Positions 9,661 to 22,199 are shown, counted from the stretch's first letter. The stretch: 64,000 nucleotides of DNA from Allium sativum (GCA_030737875.1 CM060925.1:479011514-479075513), one strand, 5' to 3'. Numbers and translations are program-made. The notes: generated by a model not told the origin, from the sequence alone.

Positions 9661-11579
9661 TGTAACACCCCACGCCCGCTATGATCACTCACTAAGGGAA
9701 TGCCATAGCATCGGTGGAGTATTTTAGTGAATATAGAACAGAAAAATTACAACAAGACAGATATAAATAGTACTTGAAATTTTAAAACATCATCTCACAA
9801 CAGCGGAAATAAACATGTCTGGTTACATCATAAAACCACAATAAAAGTCAAGTACAATATCCATCAAAATAAAGAAGTACATAATCCCACTCTCTCATAC
9901 AATAGCCATAACAAAAGAGAAGATAACTGGATAACTGGAGCTTTACATCTACCCAAGCTCCTAAAGACTGGAACAGCAATCCGATCAAGCTCTACTACCG
10001 CTAGGATCCACCATAGGACCTGAGGGTTGGGAAAAAGATAAAAACAACGGGGTCAGACATAAGTCTGAGTGAGTCCTATAACTTTAACAATACAATCATT
10101 AAAGTAACCAGAGAAGACATAAACTTGACCTACGGTAATATCTGGGGATGAATGGCTACACTAAGCAGCTTGGTAGACTTAGGATAAACTAAGATAACCG
10201 TAAGGACGCATCTACCCACCCAAGGATAATTACTAACTGCACCACACCAGTCATTCCTACTTAAAGGTTGATCCCTTCCAAGGACTTAGAAAATTTCCCC
10301 AGTAGTTTCATGTACTCCTAGCCCACTACATAGGTGCCGTCTGCCCCTATCTCCACTAGGTGTACTCAGTAATTCTTACCCAGTAGTTTCGTGTACCCCT
10401 ACATAGGTGCCGTCTGCCCCTATCTTCATTAGGTGTACCCACTACTCCCCATCGATCGGCTCCCTACCGTAGATACCCGTGTTGGTCCCACAGTGGGGTG
10501 TATCACTCCCCTAAAGTGGCTACCCAATACTATCAACGGTGCACGGCTTTATATCTACACGATGCAACAACGTCTTATCTACCAGCCCGGGCCCACACAC
10601 GCATATGAAACCCGTTGGACTTGCGCTGCCACCGCTAACCCGTTTTGGCCTCTTATAATCAAGCCCAATATGCGTGTCCCGTCACTCAACATGGGTCGAG
10701 CCCACAAAGATGCGTTTGGGATATTGGTTGAAATGAGCCCCCAACAAGCTACCCACCTAAGCTTGTCATATATCTAGTGTATCCCACTTAACCCTTTAAT
10801 CATGTTTAATTACATGTTTCCACTTGGTTAAGTATTCTAATCGTATTTTCTATTGCCACCCAAGGCAACCCACTAGATTCCACATGCCACCCAAGGCAAC
10901 CATTAAATTTCCACATGCCACCCAAGGCACCCACTTAACCCCTCATGTCCCACTACATGCTATTATGGTTAAGTGTTTCTTAATTAATTAAGACCGTGAT
11001 CTCCCATAAAGACCTCCCACATTAGACTGGCTGTTATGACCGCCTGGTTAAGCCGGTAGAATCCGGGCAGTCTTACGTCATAACAGAGTCTAACCTCGTG
11101 TCTTTACCTTAATCACGTATTTAATTTATGGCTAAGACCTCTCACATTGGGCTGACATTTGTAGCAACTGGTTAAGCCAGTCGGGTCCGGGCAGTTTTAC
11201 ACTACAAATGAGTCCAACCTCGTGTCTTAGTCGATTAATTACACCTAATTAATCACCCCCATATTAATTATCCCTAATTAATATCAAGTTTTCTATAACA
11301 TGGGTAGACCTAACTCAATAGGTAAATTCCCATGCGGTAGACCTAACTCAATAGGTAAATTCCCACTTATGGTAATTTATTTTTATGGTATGCTTAATCA
11401 TACCCAATCATTCATTTATTAACATATTTACCAACCCCATCGTTCCCACGTAAATCGTTCTCATTTCATGACATAAATAAGGGGAAGATCATCACAAATA
11501 TCATGGGTTTAGCATACAACTTTTTCATGGATTAAGAGGATGCCAACTTGCATATATGAGCATATATTAACCCAACTAC

Positions 11580-12175
11580 ATATAACCCAAACTTGCATAT
11601 TATCATACACATGATTTGCATAACATGTTGCATATGAGCTTGCATATTATCATACACATATCTTGCATAACATGTTGAACTTGCATATAGTCATTCTCAT
11701 AACTTACATAACATGTTAAACATGCATTTAAGCATACACATAACTTGCATAAGCATTCACATACTTGCATAAGCATTCACATACTTGCATAAGCATACAT
11801 AACTTGCATAAACATGCATAACTTGCATATCATGTCATTTAAGCATATACATATCTTGCATAAGCATTCATATACTCGCATAAGCATGCATAACTTGCAT
11901 ATCACATAAATCTTGCATTTAAACATATACATGACTTGCATAAGCATCCATATACTTGCATAAGCATGCATAACTTGCATATCACATTAAACTTGCATTT
12001 AAACATATACTTAACTTGCATAACTCACTTTGTTAAACATGCATAATTCCACTCATTAAATATGCATAAATCCACTTGTTAAACATGCATATACCAACTT
12101 GTTAAACATGCAAAAATCAACTTATTAAGCATGCATAAACCAACTTATCAAATATGCATAAACATAGAACAACAT
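11580..12175. repeat. CTTGCATAAGCAT-rich minisatellite in 3' LTR
   Basis: Degenerate tandem motifs such as ACTTGCATAAGCATNCATA and ACTTGTTAAACATGCATA, repeated many times. Its twin in the other LTR is at about 20022-20617. Reading frames across it (11777-11980 and 20219-20422) are repeat artefacts, not genes. Confidence 0.8.
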
Positions 12176-12639
12176 AGAGTAACATATCATTATACATGAT
12201 TCAAACTCACTAATCCGCATTTAAGACCATAAGTCTCATTACACCCAATCTACTTACTTTAACAATTGATGTTAAAGTGATAGAAACTCACCAAACTCAA
12301 GATTAGCAACCTTATGAAGTAGAATTAGTTGCTAACTATGAAGATAATGATGATTAAAGATTGATTAGAGAGTGATTAGCTTGCAACTTCCTTCATAAAT
12401 TAGTGGAGGCTCCTCTTAGGATTTAATTTGGCGGCATGAGGCCATCATTTCTATTTTTGGTAAGGATTAAGGGGGGTTTAGGGTGTATTTATAGATTAGG
12501 TGAGTGTTTTAGGCCCTTAGATTAACCCTAGATTAGATTAGGACCCTTAGATTTCGGAAATCTCTAGAACCAGCCCTCCTAGCCAGCCTGAAACCCAACC
12601 TGGTGCAACCTGGTGCACCCAGGTTCAATGGACGGCACG

Positions 12640-12702
12640 CCCCTGTCGACAGGCAAGTCGACACCCCTGTCGACAGGCCTGTCGACAGCCCTGTCGACAT
12701 GG
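12640..12702. repeat. Cluster of CTGTCGACA palindromes in LTR leader
   Basis: Several GTCGAC sites within about 60 bp, most in a CCTGTCGACAGG context, able to pair with one another. Twin at about 21082-21144 in the 5' LTR. On the minus (sense) strand it lies about 200 bp downstream of the TATA box, in the untranslated leader. Confidence 0.75.
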
Positions 12703-12978
12703 GTAGGGCGGGAATCTTCCCGCCTGACCCCGCCTGTTCCATCCCACAATCTGAAATTTTAAATTTTTAAATCTGTTTTAGTTTTGAATTTTCTGCAAAC
12801 TTCATCGGGCCATAACTGGGCCATACGGACTTCGATTTTCGAAAACTCGGACTCTATTTTGTGTATTTTTCCGAGACGAACGCAATAACGCAACCCGTTT
12901 CCCCTAATTCCCACATCTGAGATTATTTATCCTGTAATTAGTGAATTTTAGTATTAACCCAAAATTCGGGGTGTTACA

Positions 12979-12991
12979 TTCTCCCCTCCTT
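12979..12991 (-). other. Polypurine tract of the retrotransposon
   Basis: On the minus strand the bases next to the 3' LTR read AAGGAGGGGAGAA, directly followed by TGTAACACC. This is the usual plus-strand primer position. Confidence 0.9.
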
Positions 12992-13531
12992 AAAGGATTT
13001 CGTCCCCGAAATCTCTAAGCTAAGGAGAATGAATATCCTACCATCCAAACATCCATCTACTCAATCCATCAAACACGGGCATCCATTGTCCTTAGAACAA
13101 TTTCTAATGATGTATGAGCATATGCAAAGAGTGTGTGTATATGTTCCCTATCTAATGTATGAACATATGGAAACCATGATAGTGCCATGCATCCATTATG
13201 TATGCGAAAGAACCCTATCGACACATACAATATCTACATGAGTGCACAATCATTCACCAAAATGCATCATCCATGTGATAACACAACCATTATACATCCA
13301 TAAATATATTTTCCTACACACAATTTTATGCAATATGCAATATGAAGTGACTGAGCCGATCTAGTGCCTAGAGTGTGTGTATATGCATCCACGAGCAACC
13401 ACTAGCAAACACTTGCATCCACTTGCATCCATCAACCATAACATGTCTCAAACACATGTTTCAACCATAGGTTTACCCTATCTAAAGGTCAAAGGTACTA
13501 ACGAGAGGACATACCAAAGATAAGATAAGTA

Positions 13532-16500
13532 CTAGACAAGCGATAAAGGAGAAAGTAAAGACATACCCTCAAAAAGAAATGGGTACAATGAACGCATCTT
13601 CGCTTCCGTCTCCCAAGTTGCGTTGCTCTCATCTTCTCCCCATTGCACCTTGACTAGTTGAACCTCTCTGTTTCTCAACTTCCTAGTCTCTGACCCAAGG
13701 ATGCGAGTAGGAGCTCGTCGAATAGTCGCATCACGCTCTACCTCTACATCTCTAAGGAAGCTCGGCTCTACCACCTCTGCCGTCTCATGTAAGCACTTCC
13801 TCAGATGTGATACATGGAATACATCATGAAAACCACTAAGTCTGTCGGGCAACTCCACCCTATATGCCAACCGTCCAATTCTTTCCTTGATAGGAAACGA
13901 CCCAACAAACCTCGGTGCTAACTTCCCAACGGATCCGAAGCGAACAACATTTCTCAACGGAGATACCTTAACAAAAACCATATCCCCAACCTCAAACTCA
14001 AGATCCGTTCTTCTTTTGTCCGCATAAGATTTTTGCCTATCCTGCGCTGCTTTCATCCTTCTTCGAATCAAGTCAATCTTCTCAGAAGTCTCTCTAACCA
14101 TATCGGGCCCAAGCAAGATCTTATCCGTAGATTCCCACCAACATGTAGGTGATCGACAAGGCCTTCCATAGAGAGCTTCGAAAGGAGCCATACCAATACT
14201 GGACTGAAAGCTGTTATTATATGCGAACTCCACCAATGGAAGATGCTCTTCCCATGTACCTCCAAAATCTAAGATACAAAGCCTCAAAAGGTCTTCTAGA
14301 ACACGATTCACCCTCTCAGTCTGGCCGTCTGTCTGAGGATGATATGCGGTGCTCAGACACAATTGAGTCCCTACTGCTTCTTGCAAACTTCTCCAGAACT
14401 CGCTAGTGAATATAGGATCTCGATCACTCACTATGCTAGAGGGTACCCCATGTAATCGAACTATCTCTCGAAGATATACTGAAGCTAGCCATGGAGCAGT
14501 CCTCTTGCTCTTCACAGGTATGAAATGGGCGCTCTTAGTAAGTCTGTCTACCACCACCCAAATTCCTGTATTACCCTTCCTCGATCTGGGTTACCCGTCA
14601 ATAAAATCCATCGAGACGCTATCCCACTTCCATTGCGGAACTTCCAATGGGTGAAGCAACCCACCTGGTTTCCTTTGCTCCGCCTTCACTTGCTGGCACA
14701 CCAAGCATCGAGCGACATACTCGGCCACATCTTTCTTCATACCGGCCCAGAAGAAAACTCTCTTCATGTCTCGGTACATCTTGTCCCCACCGGGATGAAT
14801 AGTCATCCTAGAACGGTGTGCATCATCAAGAATAACCTTCCTCAAACCCTCGTCTTGCGGTACACAAAGTCTACCATCTCTACGCAAGCACCCCCTATCG
14901 TCTAGGGTGTACCTACTCAAATGGCTGGACGACTCCCCCCTTATGAGCTTCTCCACCAACTCAACCAACTGTGGGTCGTCCCTCTGTGCTTCTCCAATCC
15001 GCCCCAAAAGAGTAGGCCTAACTTCCAAGGAAGCTAGCAAACCGGGTACATAATCAATGGAAGGTCTGAAATCAAACATCGAGATAAACTCCAAGCTTCG
15101 TCGTTCCACGAACAATGGACTCAAGGACAACCTCTTCCTACTCAAGGCGTCCGCCACCACGTTACCCTTGCCAGGGGTATATGCTATCTCGAAATCATAA
15201 GATGCTAAGAACTCCATCCACCTTTGCTGTCTTAAGTTTAGATCCTTCTGAGAGAACAAGTACTTCAAAGATTTATGGTCAGTAAACAACTCGAATCTCT
15301 CACCAAGAAGATAATGGCGCCAAATCTTAAGCGCAAAAACAATAGCGGCCAGCTCTAAATCATGGGTAGGGTAGTTTTTCTCATGTGCCCTTAACTGCCT
15401 TCCACCATAGGCTATTACCCTTCCCTCTTGCATTAAGACTGCGCCAAGTCCTGTCCCGCAAGCATCGGTATAAACAACAAATGGCTTGCTCCCATCTGGA
15501 AACACTAAAACTGGAGCAGTGGTTAAAGCTCTCTTTAACCGTCGGAACGCATCATCACAATCTACGTCCCATGCGAAAATAAGATTCTTCTTCGTTAAGC
15601 GGGTTAATGGGGCTGATATCTTCGCGAAGTCTTTGATAAACTTCCTATAATAACCCGCCAACCCCAAGAAACTTCTTACTTCGGTAGCATTTCTAGGAAC
15701 CTTCCAATCTTGGACTGATACTACCTTCGCAGGATCCACGGCTATCCCCTCCTTGGAGACCACGTGCCCCAAGAACCGCGCTTCCTTCCTCCAGAAGTGA
15801 CATTTAGAGAATTTAGCCTTAAGGCTATGTGCTCGAAGAGTCTTCAATACCTCCCCAAGATGTAAGGCATGCTCTTGGAACTCCCTGAACACCACAAAGA
15901 CCACCACGAATTTATTAAGGAACTCCCTGAACACCCTACTCATCAAGTCAACAAAGTATGCAGGGGCGTTCGTCAACCCAAATGGCATCACCAGCCACTC
16001 ATAGAAACCATCCGGAGTTCTAAAGGCAGTCTTGTCTATGCTATCCTCAGCCACCCTCAACTGATGAAACCCCGTGGCTAAGTCCAACTGAGAAAATACT
16101 GAAGCGCCAACCAACTGATCGAAAAGATCATCTATTCTCGGCAATGGGTGTCGATTCTTCTTTGTGAGCTTGTTGAGTTCTCTATAGTCTACACAAAGTC
16201 TGAGGGACCCATCCGCCTTCGTAGCAAATACTACTGGAGCACCCCACTCCGATATGCTCCGTCTTATGAACCCCTTCTCAAGCAACTCCCCTACTTGCTT
16301 ATGGAGTTCCCTCCTCTCACGAGGAGCCATGTGGCGCACGGGTAAAGATACCGGTTTAGCATTATCCACCAAATATATTCGGAAGTCAATCTCCCGCTTC
16401 GGAGGTAAGCCCTTCACCTCCTCAAACACATCCGGATATTCCCGGACCACTCTCATAGATTGCAAACTCTCGACCGAAGCGTCAAGCGATTCAAGATAAC

Positions 16501-17908
16501 TTAGCATAACAGAGTCCCTGGGATTACAAGAAATTTCGAGAGTGTTACCCAAGCGGGTCATGAGCCTAACAACTCTCCTTTCGCAATCAAGAACGGCACC
16601 GTTACTGGATAGCCAGTCCATGCCCAAAATCAACCCATAGCCCGTGAAGCCCAAGACAAAAGCATCACATCTAAACTCAATGCTAAGTATAGAAATCTTC
16701 AAACCCAAACATATCATGGACAAATAAGTGGAGCCCCCAATTGGGTTTGAAACAACCAAGGGATCATCTACCAGACTGGTGTCTAAGTGCAGTAACTCAA
16801 CTAATGATGATGAGATAAACGAATGAGATGCGCCTGAATCAAACAATGTACGGACAGGATGATCAAATAGAAAAACCAGACTTTCAACGGAGATAGTTCT
16901 ACCTCTCTCCTGAATCGGTGGAACCGCGAGAGCCTGTACTTGCCCCCTAGCCTGACTTGGTGCCATAAGAGCTTGCACCTGTCCTCCTGAGGTAGATCCC
17001 GTCCTTTGCCCTTTCTTAGGGCAATCCTTCACTAAATGCCCTGCTTCGCCACAGTGGAAGCAGCCAGTCTTCTTCTTCTTGCGACAATTCTTGCTTAGGT
17101 GGCCATGTGTCCCACAATTGAAACACTTCTTCTTCTTGCCCTTGCCACCGTTGCCTTTCCCACCTTTGCTTTGTTGTTGTTGCTGAGGTTTCTTTTGATC
17201 TCCCTTCTTCTCGGGTGCCTTATTAGCATTAGGACCCTTCTCTTCCTCATACATGAGTGCCATGTCAACTAGCTTCTCAAAGGTGGCCCCCATAGGGATG
17301 TGAGTCATAGCCAACCCATGCATAGGTTCATTCAAGCCTTTCACGAACCGCAAAGCCTTCTTCTCCGGTGTATTCACCATATCTAGGCCAAACCTTGCCA
17401 ATTGGTTAAACTTGTTAACATATTCCTTCACCGAAAGATTTCCTTGCTTTAGAGTCAAGAATCTTTCCATATACAAGTTTTCCTCCGCCCTTGAGAGAAA
17501 CTTTGCCACAAATCTTTGCCTAAAATCCGCCCAAGAGTCAACGGGGCGTTCTCCATTAGTGACCTCCCACCAGAATGAGGCCTCTCCCTTCATTAACCAA
17601 GCAGCCAACTTGACTTTCTTTCCTTCTTCCATCTCAAAGATATCTATCAACTCTTCCACCTCCTTAAGCCAATCTCTAGCCTCCACAAAAGTTTCAGATC
17701 CTTGAAAAGGTTTCCCTCCCATAGCTTTAAATTCCTTGCAAGTCTTAGCAAAAGTATCCGTGCGAGGAGGAGGGGGAGGAGGAAGATCGGGTGCTACGGT
17801 TGGTGGAGGAACATTTGCTGGACCTGTAGTGGTGGCCCTAGCCTCCATCAATCTCCTATACCATACTGGTATCGTCACACCCTCTGGAAAGTTAAGATTC
17901 TCGGCCAT
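13532..17908 (-). pseudogene. gag-pol polyprotein, RT box lost and stop in integrase
   Basis: One frame of 1,459 codons with a TAA at 14591-14593 (codon 1106). Gag: capsid-like ~70-200, two CCHC knuckles (C262-C265-H270-C275 and C283-C286-H291-C296). Protease DSG at 357-359. RT: D609 in SQLDLATGF is present, but the F-V/I-D-D box expected after FVVVFV (~672) is absent. VFREF at 673-677 instead copies VFREF at 659-663. RNase H: D815, E852, D877, D920. Integrase: HHCC H1031, H1038, C1068, C1071; catalytic D1101, then the stop. After the stop come the second Asp (SDRDPIF) and Glu (QTDGQTERVN), spaced D-35-E. The C-terminal segment LRNREVQLVKVQW with ATWETE is chromodomain-like. The start at 17908 is the first Met after the leader. 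The element cannot copy itself. Confidence 0.95.
15877..15935 (-). repeat. 17-bp direct duplication that replaces the RT catalytic box
   Basis: GGAACTCCCTGAACACC occurs at 15877-15893 and 15919-15935, 42 bp apart (14 codons, frame kept). The second occurrence on the coding strand stands where the DD-containing segment should be, and about six codons are missing relative to the family pattern. Confidence 0.85.
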
Positions 17909-18088
17909 GCTGAAACGAAAAAGGAAAGATTCAAAACGAAGGATTCGAAGGATATAGATATGGGTATTGGGGATTATGCTTTTCTTTCAAAAACTTTTCT
18001 CTTAAAAGACATGTTTTTGAAAATATCTTTTCCAAAAATGTTTTAGAAAAATAGCTTTCTAAAAATTTTATCTGTTCCGGTAACCTTT

Positions 18089-18100
18089 GCTCTGATACCA
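18089..18100 (-). other. Primer binding site, initiator tRNA-Met type
   Basis: The minus strand reads TGGTATCAGAGC two bases after the 5' LTR end (18103). This is the standard complement to the 3' end of plant initiator tRNA-Met. Confidence 0.95.
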
Positions 18101-18102
18101 CG

Positions 18103-21100
18103 AGTAACACCCCACGCCCGCTATGATCACTCACTAAGGGAATGCCATAGCATCGGTGGAGTATTTTAGTGAATATAGAACAGAAAAATTACAACAAGAC
18201 AGATATAAATAGTACTTGAAATTTTAAAACATCATCTCACAACAGCGGAAATAAACATGTCTGGTTACATCATAAAACCACAATAAAAGTCAAGTACAAT
18301 ATCCATCAAAATAAAGAAGTACATAATCCCACTCTCTCATACAATAGCCATAACAAAAGAGAAGATAACTGGATAACTGGAGCTTTACATCTACCCAAGC
18401 TCCTAAAGACTGGAACAGCAATCCGATCAAGCTCTACTACCGCTAGGATCCACCGTAGGACCTGAGGGTTGGGAAAAAGATAAAAACAACGGGGTCAGAC
18501 ATAAGTCTGAGTGAGTCCTATAACTTTAACAATACAATCATTAAAGTAACCAGAGAAGACATAAACTTGACCTACGGTAATATCTGGGGATGAATGGCTA
18601 CACTAAGCAGCTTGGTAGACTTAGGATAAACTAAGATAACCGTAAGGACGCATCTACCCACCCAAGGATAATTACTAACTGCACCACACCAGTCATTCCT
18701 ACTTAAAGGTTGATCCCTTCCAAGGACTTAGAAAATTTCCCCAGTAGTTTCATGTACTCCTAGCCCACTACATAGGTGCCGTCTGCCCCTATCTCCACTA
18801 GGTGTACTCAGTAATTCTTACCCAGTAGTTTCGTGTACCCCTACATAGGAGCCGTCTGCCCCTATCTTCATTAGGTGTACCCACTACTCCCCATCGATCG
18901 GCTCCCTACCGTAGATACCCGTGCTGGTCCCACAGTGGGGTGTATCACTCCCCTAAAGTGGCTACCCAATACTATCAACGGTGCACGACTTTATATCTAC
19001 ACGATGCAACAACGGCTTATCTACCAGCCCGGGCCCACACACGCATATGAAACCCGTTGGACTTGCGCTGCCACCGCTAACCCGTTTTGGCCTCTTATAA
19101 TCAAGCCCAATATGCGTGTCCCGTCACTCAACATGGGTCGAGCCCACAAAGATACGTTTGGGATATTGGTTGAAATGGGCCCCCAACAAGCTACCCACCT
19201 AAGCTTGTCATATATCTAGTGTATCCCACTTAACCCTTTAATCATGTTTAATTACATGTTTCCACTTGGTTAAGTATTCTAATCGTATTTTCTATTGCCA
19301 CCCAAGGCAACCCACTAGATTCCACATGCCACCCAAGGCAACCATTAAATTTCCACATGCCACCCAAGGCACCCACTTAACCCCTCATGTCCCACTACAT
19401 GCTATTATGGTTAAGTGTTTCTTAATTAATTAAGACCGTGATCTCCCATAAAGACCTCCCACATTAGACTGGCTGTTATGACCGCCTGGTTAAGCCGGTA
19501 GAATCCGGGCAGTCTTACGTCATAACAGAGTCTAACCTCGTGTCTTTACCTTAATCACGTATTTAATTTATGGCTAAGACCTCTCACATTGGGCTGACAT
19601 TTGTAGCAACTGGTTAAGACGGTCGGGTCCGGGCAGTTTTACACTACAAATGAGTCCAACCTCGTGTCTTAGTCGATTAATTACACCTAATTAATCACCC
19701 CCATATTAATTATCCCTAATTAATATCAAGTTTTCCATAACATGGGTAGACCTAACTCAATAGGTAAATTCCCATGGGGTAGACCTAACTCAATAGGTAA
19801 ATTCCCACTTATGGTAATTTATTTTTATGGTATGCTTAATCATACCCAATCATTCATTTATTAACATATTTACCAACCCCATCGTTCCCACGTAAATTGT
19901 TCTCATTTCATGACATAAATAAGGGGAAGATCATCACAAATATCATGGGTTTAGCATACAACTTTGTCATGGATTAAGAGGATGCCAACTTGCATATATG
20001 AGCATATATTAACCCAACTACATATAACCCAAACTTGCATATTATCATACACATGATTTGCATAACATGTTGCATATGGGCTTGCATATTATCATACACA
20101 TATCTTGCATAACATGTTGAACTTGCATATAGTCATTCTCATAACTTACATAACATGTTAAACATGCATTTAAGCATACACATAACTTGCATAAGCATTC
20201 ACATACTTGCATAAGCATTCACATACTTGCATAAGCATACATAACTTGCATAAACATGCATAACTTGCATATCATGTCATTTAAGCATATACATATCTTG
20301 CATAAGCATTCATATACTCGCATAAGCATGCATAACTTGCATATCACATAAATCTTGCATTTAAACATATACATGACTTGCATAAGCATCCATATACTTG
20401 CATAAGCATGCATAACTTGCATATCACATTAAACTTGCATTTAAACATATACTTAACTTGCATAACTCACTTTGTTAAACATGCATAATTCCACTCATTA
20501 AATATGCATAAATCCACTTGTTAAACATGCATATACCAACTTGTTAAACATGCAAAAATCAACTTATTAAGCATGCATAAACCAACTTATCAAATATGCA
20601 TAAACATAGAACAACATAGAGTAACATATCATTATACATGATTCAAACTCACTAATCCGCATTTAAGACCATAAGTCTCATTACACCCAATCTACTTACT
20701 TTAACAATTGATGTTAAAGTGATAGAAACTCACCAAACTCAAGATTAGCAACCTTATGAAGTAGAATTAGTTGCTAACTATGAAGATAATGATGATTAAA
20801 GATTGATTAGAGAGTGATTAGCTTGCAACTTCCTTCATAAATTAGTGGAGGCTCCTCTTAGGATTTAATTTGGCGGCATAAGGCCATCATTTCTATTTTT
20901 GGTAAGGATTAAGGGGGGTTTAGGGTGTATTTATAGATTAGGTGAGTGTTTTAGGCCCTTAGATTAACCCTAGATTAGATTAGGACCCTTAGATTTCGGA
21001 AATCTCTAGAACCAGCCCTCCTAGCCAGCCTGAAACCCAACCTGGTGCAACCTGGTGCACCCAGGTTCAATGGACGGCGCGCCCCTGTCGACAGGCAAGT

Positions 21101-21420
21101 CGACACCCCTGTCGACAGGCCTGTCGACAGCCCTGTCGACATGGGTAGGGCGGGAATCTTCCCGCCTGACCCCGCCTGTTCCATCCCACAATCTGAAATT
21201 TTAAAATTTTAAATCTGTTTTAGTTTTGAATTTTCTGCAAACTTCATCGGGCCATAACTGGGCCATACGGACTTCGATTTTCGAAAACTCGGACTCTATT
21301 TTGCGTATTTTTCCGAGACGAACGCAATAACGCAACCCGTTTCCCCTAATTCCCACATCTGAGATTATTTATCCTGTAATTAGTGAATTTTAGTATTAAC
21401 CCAAAATTCGGGGTGTTACA
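18103..21420 (-). repeat. 5' LTR (right copy)
   Basis: Same length (3,318 bp) as the left copy, with about 20 scattered substitutions. The outermost internal base is A instead of T. The minus-strand promoter TATAAATA lies at about 20928-20935, some 490 bp from the LTR's 5' edge, so most of the LTR is transcribed leader. Confidence 0.95.
20925..20940 (-). promoter_or_regulatory. Retrotransposon TATA box
   Basis: The minus strand reads TCTATAAATACACCC, a good plant TATA box, followed by a GC-richer leader. Transcription would run left through the LTR into gag. Confidence 0.65.
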
Positions 21421-21425
21421 CTGTT
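21421..21425. repeat. Target site duplication CTGTT (right)
   Basis: Matches 9656-9660. Without one copy, the flanks join as an uninterrupted Harbinger-B terminus. Confidence 0.95.
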
Positions 21426-21440
21426 GGTCGTACATTGCCC
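21426..21440 (+). mobile_element. Outermost bases of the inverted Harbinger-B piece
   Basis: Together with 9650-9660, this completes the terminus whose inward reading is GGGCAATGTACGACCAACAG. It is followed by TTA (21441-21443), complementary to the TAA beside the right terminus of Harbinger-B (32063-32065). That is the expected 3-bp duplication once the piece is turned back. Confidence 0.7.
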
Positions 21441-21612
21441 TTATAAGTACTCCATATCTGATAATCCATCTCATACCTTCTACAGCTTCAATCAGCACCG
21501 TTGTAGAGTAAAGGGAGAAAATTTATTTTCTTGTTTTCTTAAAGGTAACGTTTATTATCAACAAAATTCGTACTTCTAGTTACTCTACTAATTCTACTGA
21601 TGCACAGGTTAC

Positions 21613-22199
21613 ATGGACAATTCAAAAATAAGTGATGAAGAAATGGGAAGGATTTTTGATGAGTACGAACGAAACTTAGTGAAGATAACGAAAAGGGTTT
21701 AGTTCATGATACACAAGTTGAAGAGGTGCCCGTCGCGATTCAGCATCGAGCGGTTACAGCTCCGCGTCCTTCTCCAGTAAATCAATGACCTAGTAATAGT
21801 GCTTGTAATAATTCTCCTACTCCAGATTTTTCGTCTAAGGATTTGCTGGCCCTCGTAAAATCCTATATTGAGGTTGAAAAGAGAGATGAGTTGCTAATGC
21901 AAAGTGGAGGGGGTTTAACATATGAAGAAAGATGGGCAATGATCACGAGGCTATACAACAACCATCGTTCTCGGCCCACTACACGAACATCGGTTGAAAT
22001 CCAAATGGCTAATCGTCATTTTGCAGACGCTTGTGATCGGTACACAAAGATTATCGAAACTGTTGAAGACGAGAACATATTTAAAACAAATCAAGCAACA
22101 TATGATTCTCGTTACCTTTTCGAGTATGGTGAGGAGTTCATTGGTTACGAAGCGTATAAACTACGCTACAGTTGGTTGACCCGCTATGGAACTGAGTAG
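21613..22199 (+). pseudogene. Unknown plus-strand ORF of the PMD element, broken
   Basis: Begins MDNSKISDEEMGRIFDEYE, then a frameshift near codon 23 leads to a frame with SEDNEKGLVHDTQ, a TGA at about 21786 and an open stretch to 22199. The latter has DLLALVKSYIEVEKRDELL, YEERWAMITRLYNNH, ANRHFADACDRYTKI and YRYSWLTRYGTE-like aromatic blocks. It is acidic, largely helical in appearance and has no cysteines in a finger pattern. I do not recognise the family. It converges on the PMD gene, as transposase and ORF1 converge in Harbinger, so it may be a companion protein. It is not functional here. Confidence 0.55.

Larger units (their letters stand above)
9661..12978 (-). repeat. 3' LTR (left copy)
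   Basis: Begins TGTAACACCCC and ends GGGGTGTTACA. It contains a ~100-bp imperfect duplication with TGGTTAAGCCRGT and CCGGGCAGT (about 10990-11230), a doubled AGACCTAACTCAATAGGTAA (11306-11362), a CTTGCATAAGCAT-rich tract, a GC-rich leader with CTGTCGACA repeats and a TATAAATA on the minus strand at about 12486-12493. Confidence 0.95.
9661..21420 (-). mobile_element. Ty3/gypsy LTR retrotransposon, Tekay/Del-like, minus strand
   Basis: An 11,760-bp element with 5-bp target duplication CTGTT, two 3,318-bp LTRs, PBS next to the right (5') LTR, PPT next to the left (3') LTR, and gag-pol between. Domain order gag, protease, RT, RNase H, integrase, plus a chromodomain-like tail, fits Ty3/gypsy chromoviruses of the Tekay/Del group. 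By eye I count about 20 substitutions between LTRs, roughly 0.6%, so the insertion is recent. RT and integrase are both damaged. It sits about 15 bp inside the terminus of the inverted Harbinger-B piece. Confidence 0.95.

Noticed and set aside
10433..10777. 114-codon plus-strand frame, repeated at 18875-19219
   Set aside because: It is the same LTR sequence in both LTRs, antisense to the element, with no family match and no start context; an accidental frame.
11777..11980. Frame made of MQVMYMF/HAYASIW repeats (also 20219-20422)
   Set aside because: It is a translation of the CTTGCATAAGCAT minisatellite.
14149..17957. Several 60-126 codon plus-strand frames opposite gag-pol
   Set aside because: They are shadows of the conserved minus-strand polyprotein.
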